Origin: Gimesia sp.
GTDB taxonomy: Bacteria > Planctomycetota > Planctomycetia > Planctomycetales > Planctomycetaceae
Assembly: GCF_040219335.1 (NCBI RefSeq)
Contig: NZ_JAVJSQ010000015.1
Span: forward strand, 310,001-374,000
Length of the DNA stretch: 64,000 bases
Reading direction: 5' to 3'
Made by a program: the position numbers and the translations under genes. Below the pieces are notes generated by a model. It was not told the DNA's origin. It saw nothing but the letters and a program-made list of their open reading frames with translations, and made no database searches. This document shows, piece by piece, positions 63,754-64,000 of this stretch; position 1 is the stretch's first letter, and the number at the start of each line of letters is the position of its first letter.

Positions 63754-64000
63754 ATGGATAAGCCTGTACTCGCGAAAGACATCATGGTCACGAAGTTAAT
63801 CACCTTAACTCCGGACATGGATGTACATGAAGCAATCGGGAAGCTGTTAAATCATCGGATTTCCGGTGCACCCGTATTGGATTCAGAACGCAGATTACTG
63901 GGTGTCTTTTCAGAACGGTGCTGCATGGATGTGCTGATTAAAGCCAGCTATGAGCAGTTGCCGTCAACGCAGATCTTTCCGTTTATCGATACGGAACCGC
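63754..64000 (+). CDS. CBS domain protein, start only
   Basis: The 82 visible residues begin MDKPVLAKDIMVTKLITLTP and contain most of one CBS domain: DMDVHEAIGKLLNHRISGAPVLDSE, then RLLGVFSERCCMDVL. The rest is cut off by the window end. AAGGGGGG precedes the ATG. CBS domains bind adenosine nucleotides and regulate partner proteins; what else the protein contains is unknown. Confidence 0.85.
   Translation, partial: MDKPVLAKDIMVTKLITLTPDMDVHEAIGKLLNHRISGAPVLDSERRLLGVFSERCCMDVLIKASYEQLPSTQIFPFIDTEP

Noticed and set aside
1..64000. CRISPR arrays, insertion sequences, prophage, rRNA and tRNA genes
   Set aside because: No repeat-spacer pattern, transposase or phage protein, or RNA gene signature was seen in the window.

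Overview
The window is chromosomal DNA from a planctomycete, most likely the Gimesia/Rubinisphaera side of the phylum (the genus is inference). The evidence is protein content. It holds a PSD1-type cytochrome/DUF1549/DUF1553 protein next to a Tat-exported DUF1501 protein, a second DUF1501 protein, very large secreted PQQ-like propeller proteins, a DUF1573 protein, a Ser/Thr kinase with a TPR-like tail, and lipid A genes. The futalosine route to menaquinone is present in place of the Men pathway. Coding density is high and I see no insertion sequence, prophage, CRISPR array, rRNA or tRNA.

Layout. 1-9.0 kb is a run of minus-strand housekeeping genes: hpf, ptsN (IIA), ptsH (HPr), ptsI (EI), rng, rplU, lpxB and a truncated Gfo/Idh/MocA oxidoreductase. 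The PTS genes form a regulatory phosphorelay with no sugar permease in sight. 9.4-16.9 kb holds a cysteine-free FmdB-like protein, a secreted propeller-like protein, an exopolysaccharide export lipoprotein with a proline-rich lipoprotein partner, a degenerate HD-GYP/PAS/GGDEF protein, and an IclR regulator with an array of half-sites at its start. 17.0-25.8 kb is the PSD1-DUF1501 pair, an NDH-2 type NADH dehydrogenase, a ceramidase-like protein and a second DUF1501 protein. 25.9-30.7 kb is a metal ABC operon (binding protein, ATPase, two permeases). Both permeases carry a cytoplasmic MntR/DtxR-like domain, and the operon promoter carries an MntR-like palindrome. 30.7-34.5 kb is a double esterase and proC.

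34.7-41.5 kb contains mqnA and mqnC (overlapping), an ABC exporter whose permease is fused to a CPBP protease, and a probable aminofutalosine deaminase. 41.6-49.6 kb has two unrecognised proteins, a methyltransferase, apt overlapping a Ser/Thr kinase gene, a CbiX-like chelatase and a DUF1573 protein. 49.6-52.7 kb contains a 1-kb gene-poor stretch with an orphan terminator, a Cys/His-rich secreted protein, a 100-nt rod-like inverted repeat and lpxK. 53.0-64.0 kb encodes envelope proteins (cupredoxin-like, two paralogous PQQ-propeller proteins, a secreted peroxiredoxin, a thioredoxin-like lipoprotein), a MoxR-type ATPase and the start of a CBS protein.

The most interesting items are the two permease-repressor fusions behind an MntR-like operator, the rod-like structured element before lpxK, the orphan terminator with a duplicated 5' arm, and the IclR half-site array. 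Start codons were chosen by eye and several are uncertain; promoter and hairpin calls are by inspection only.
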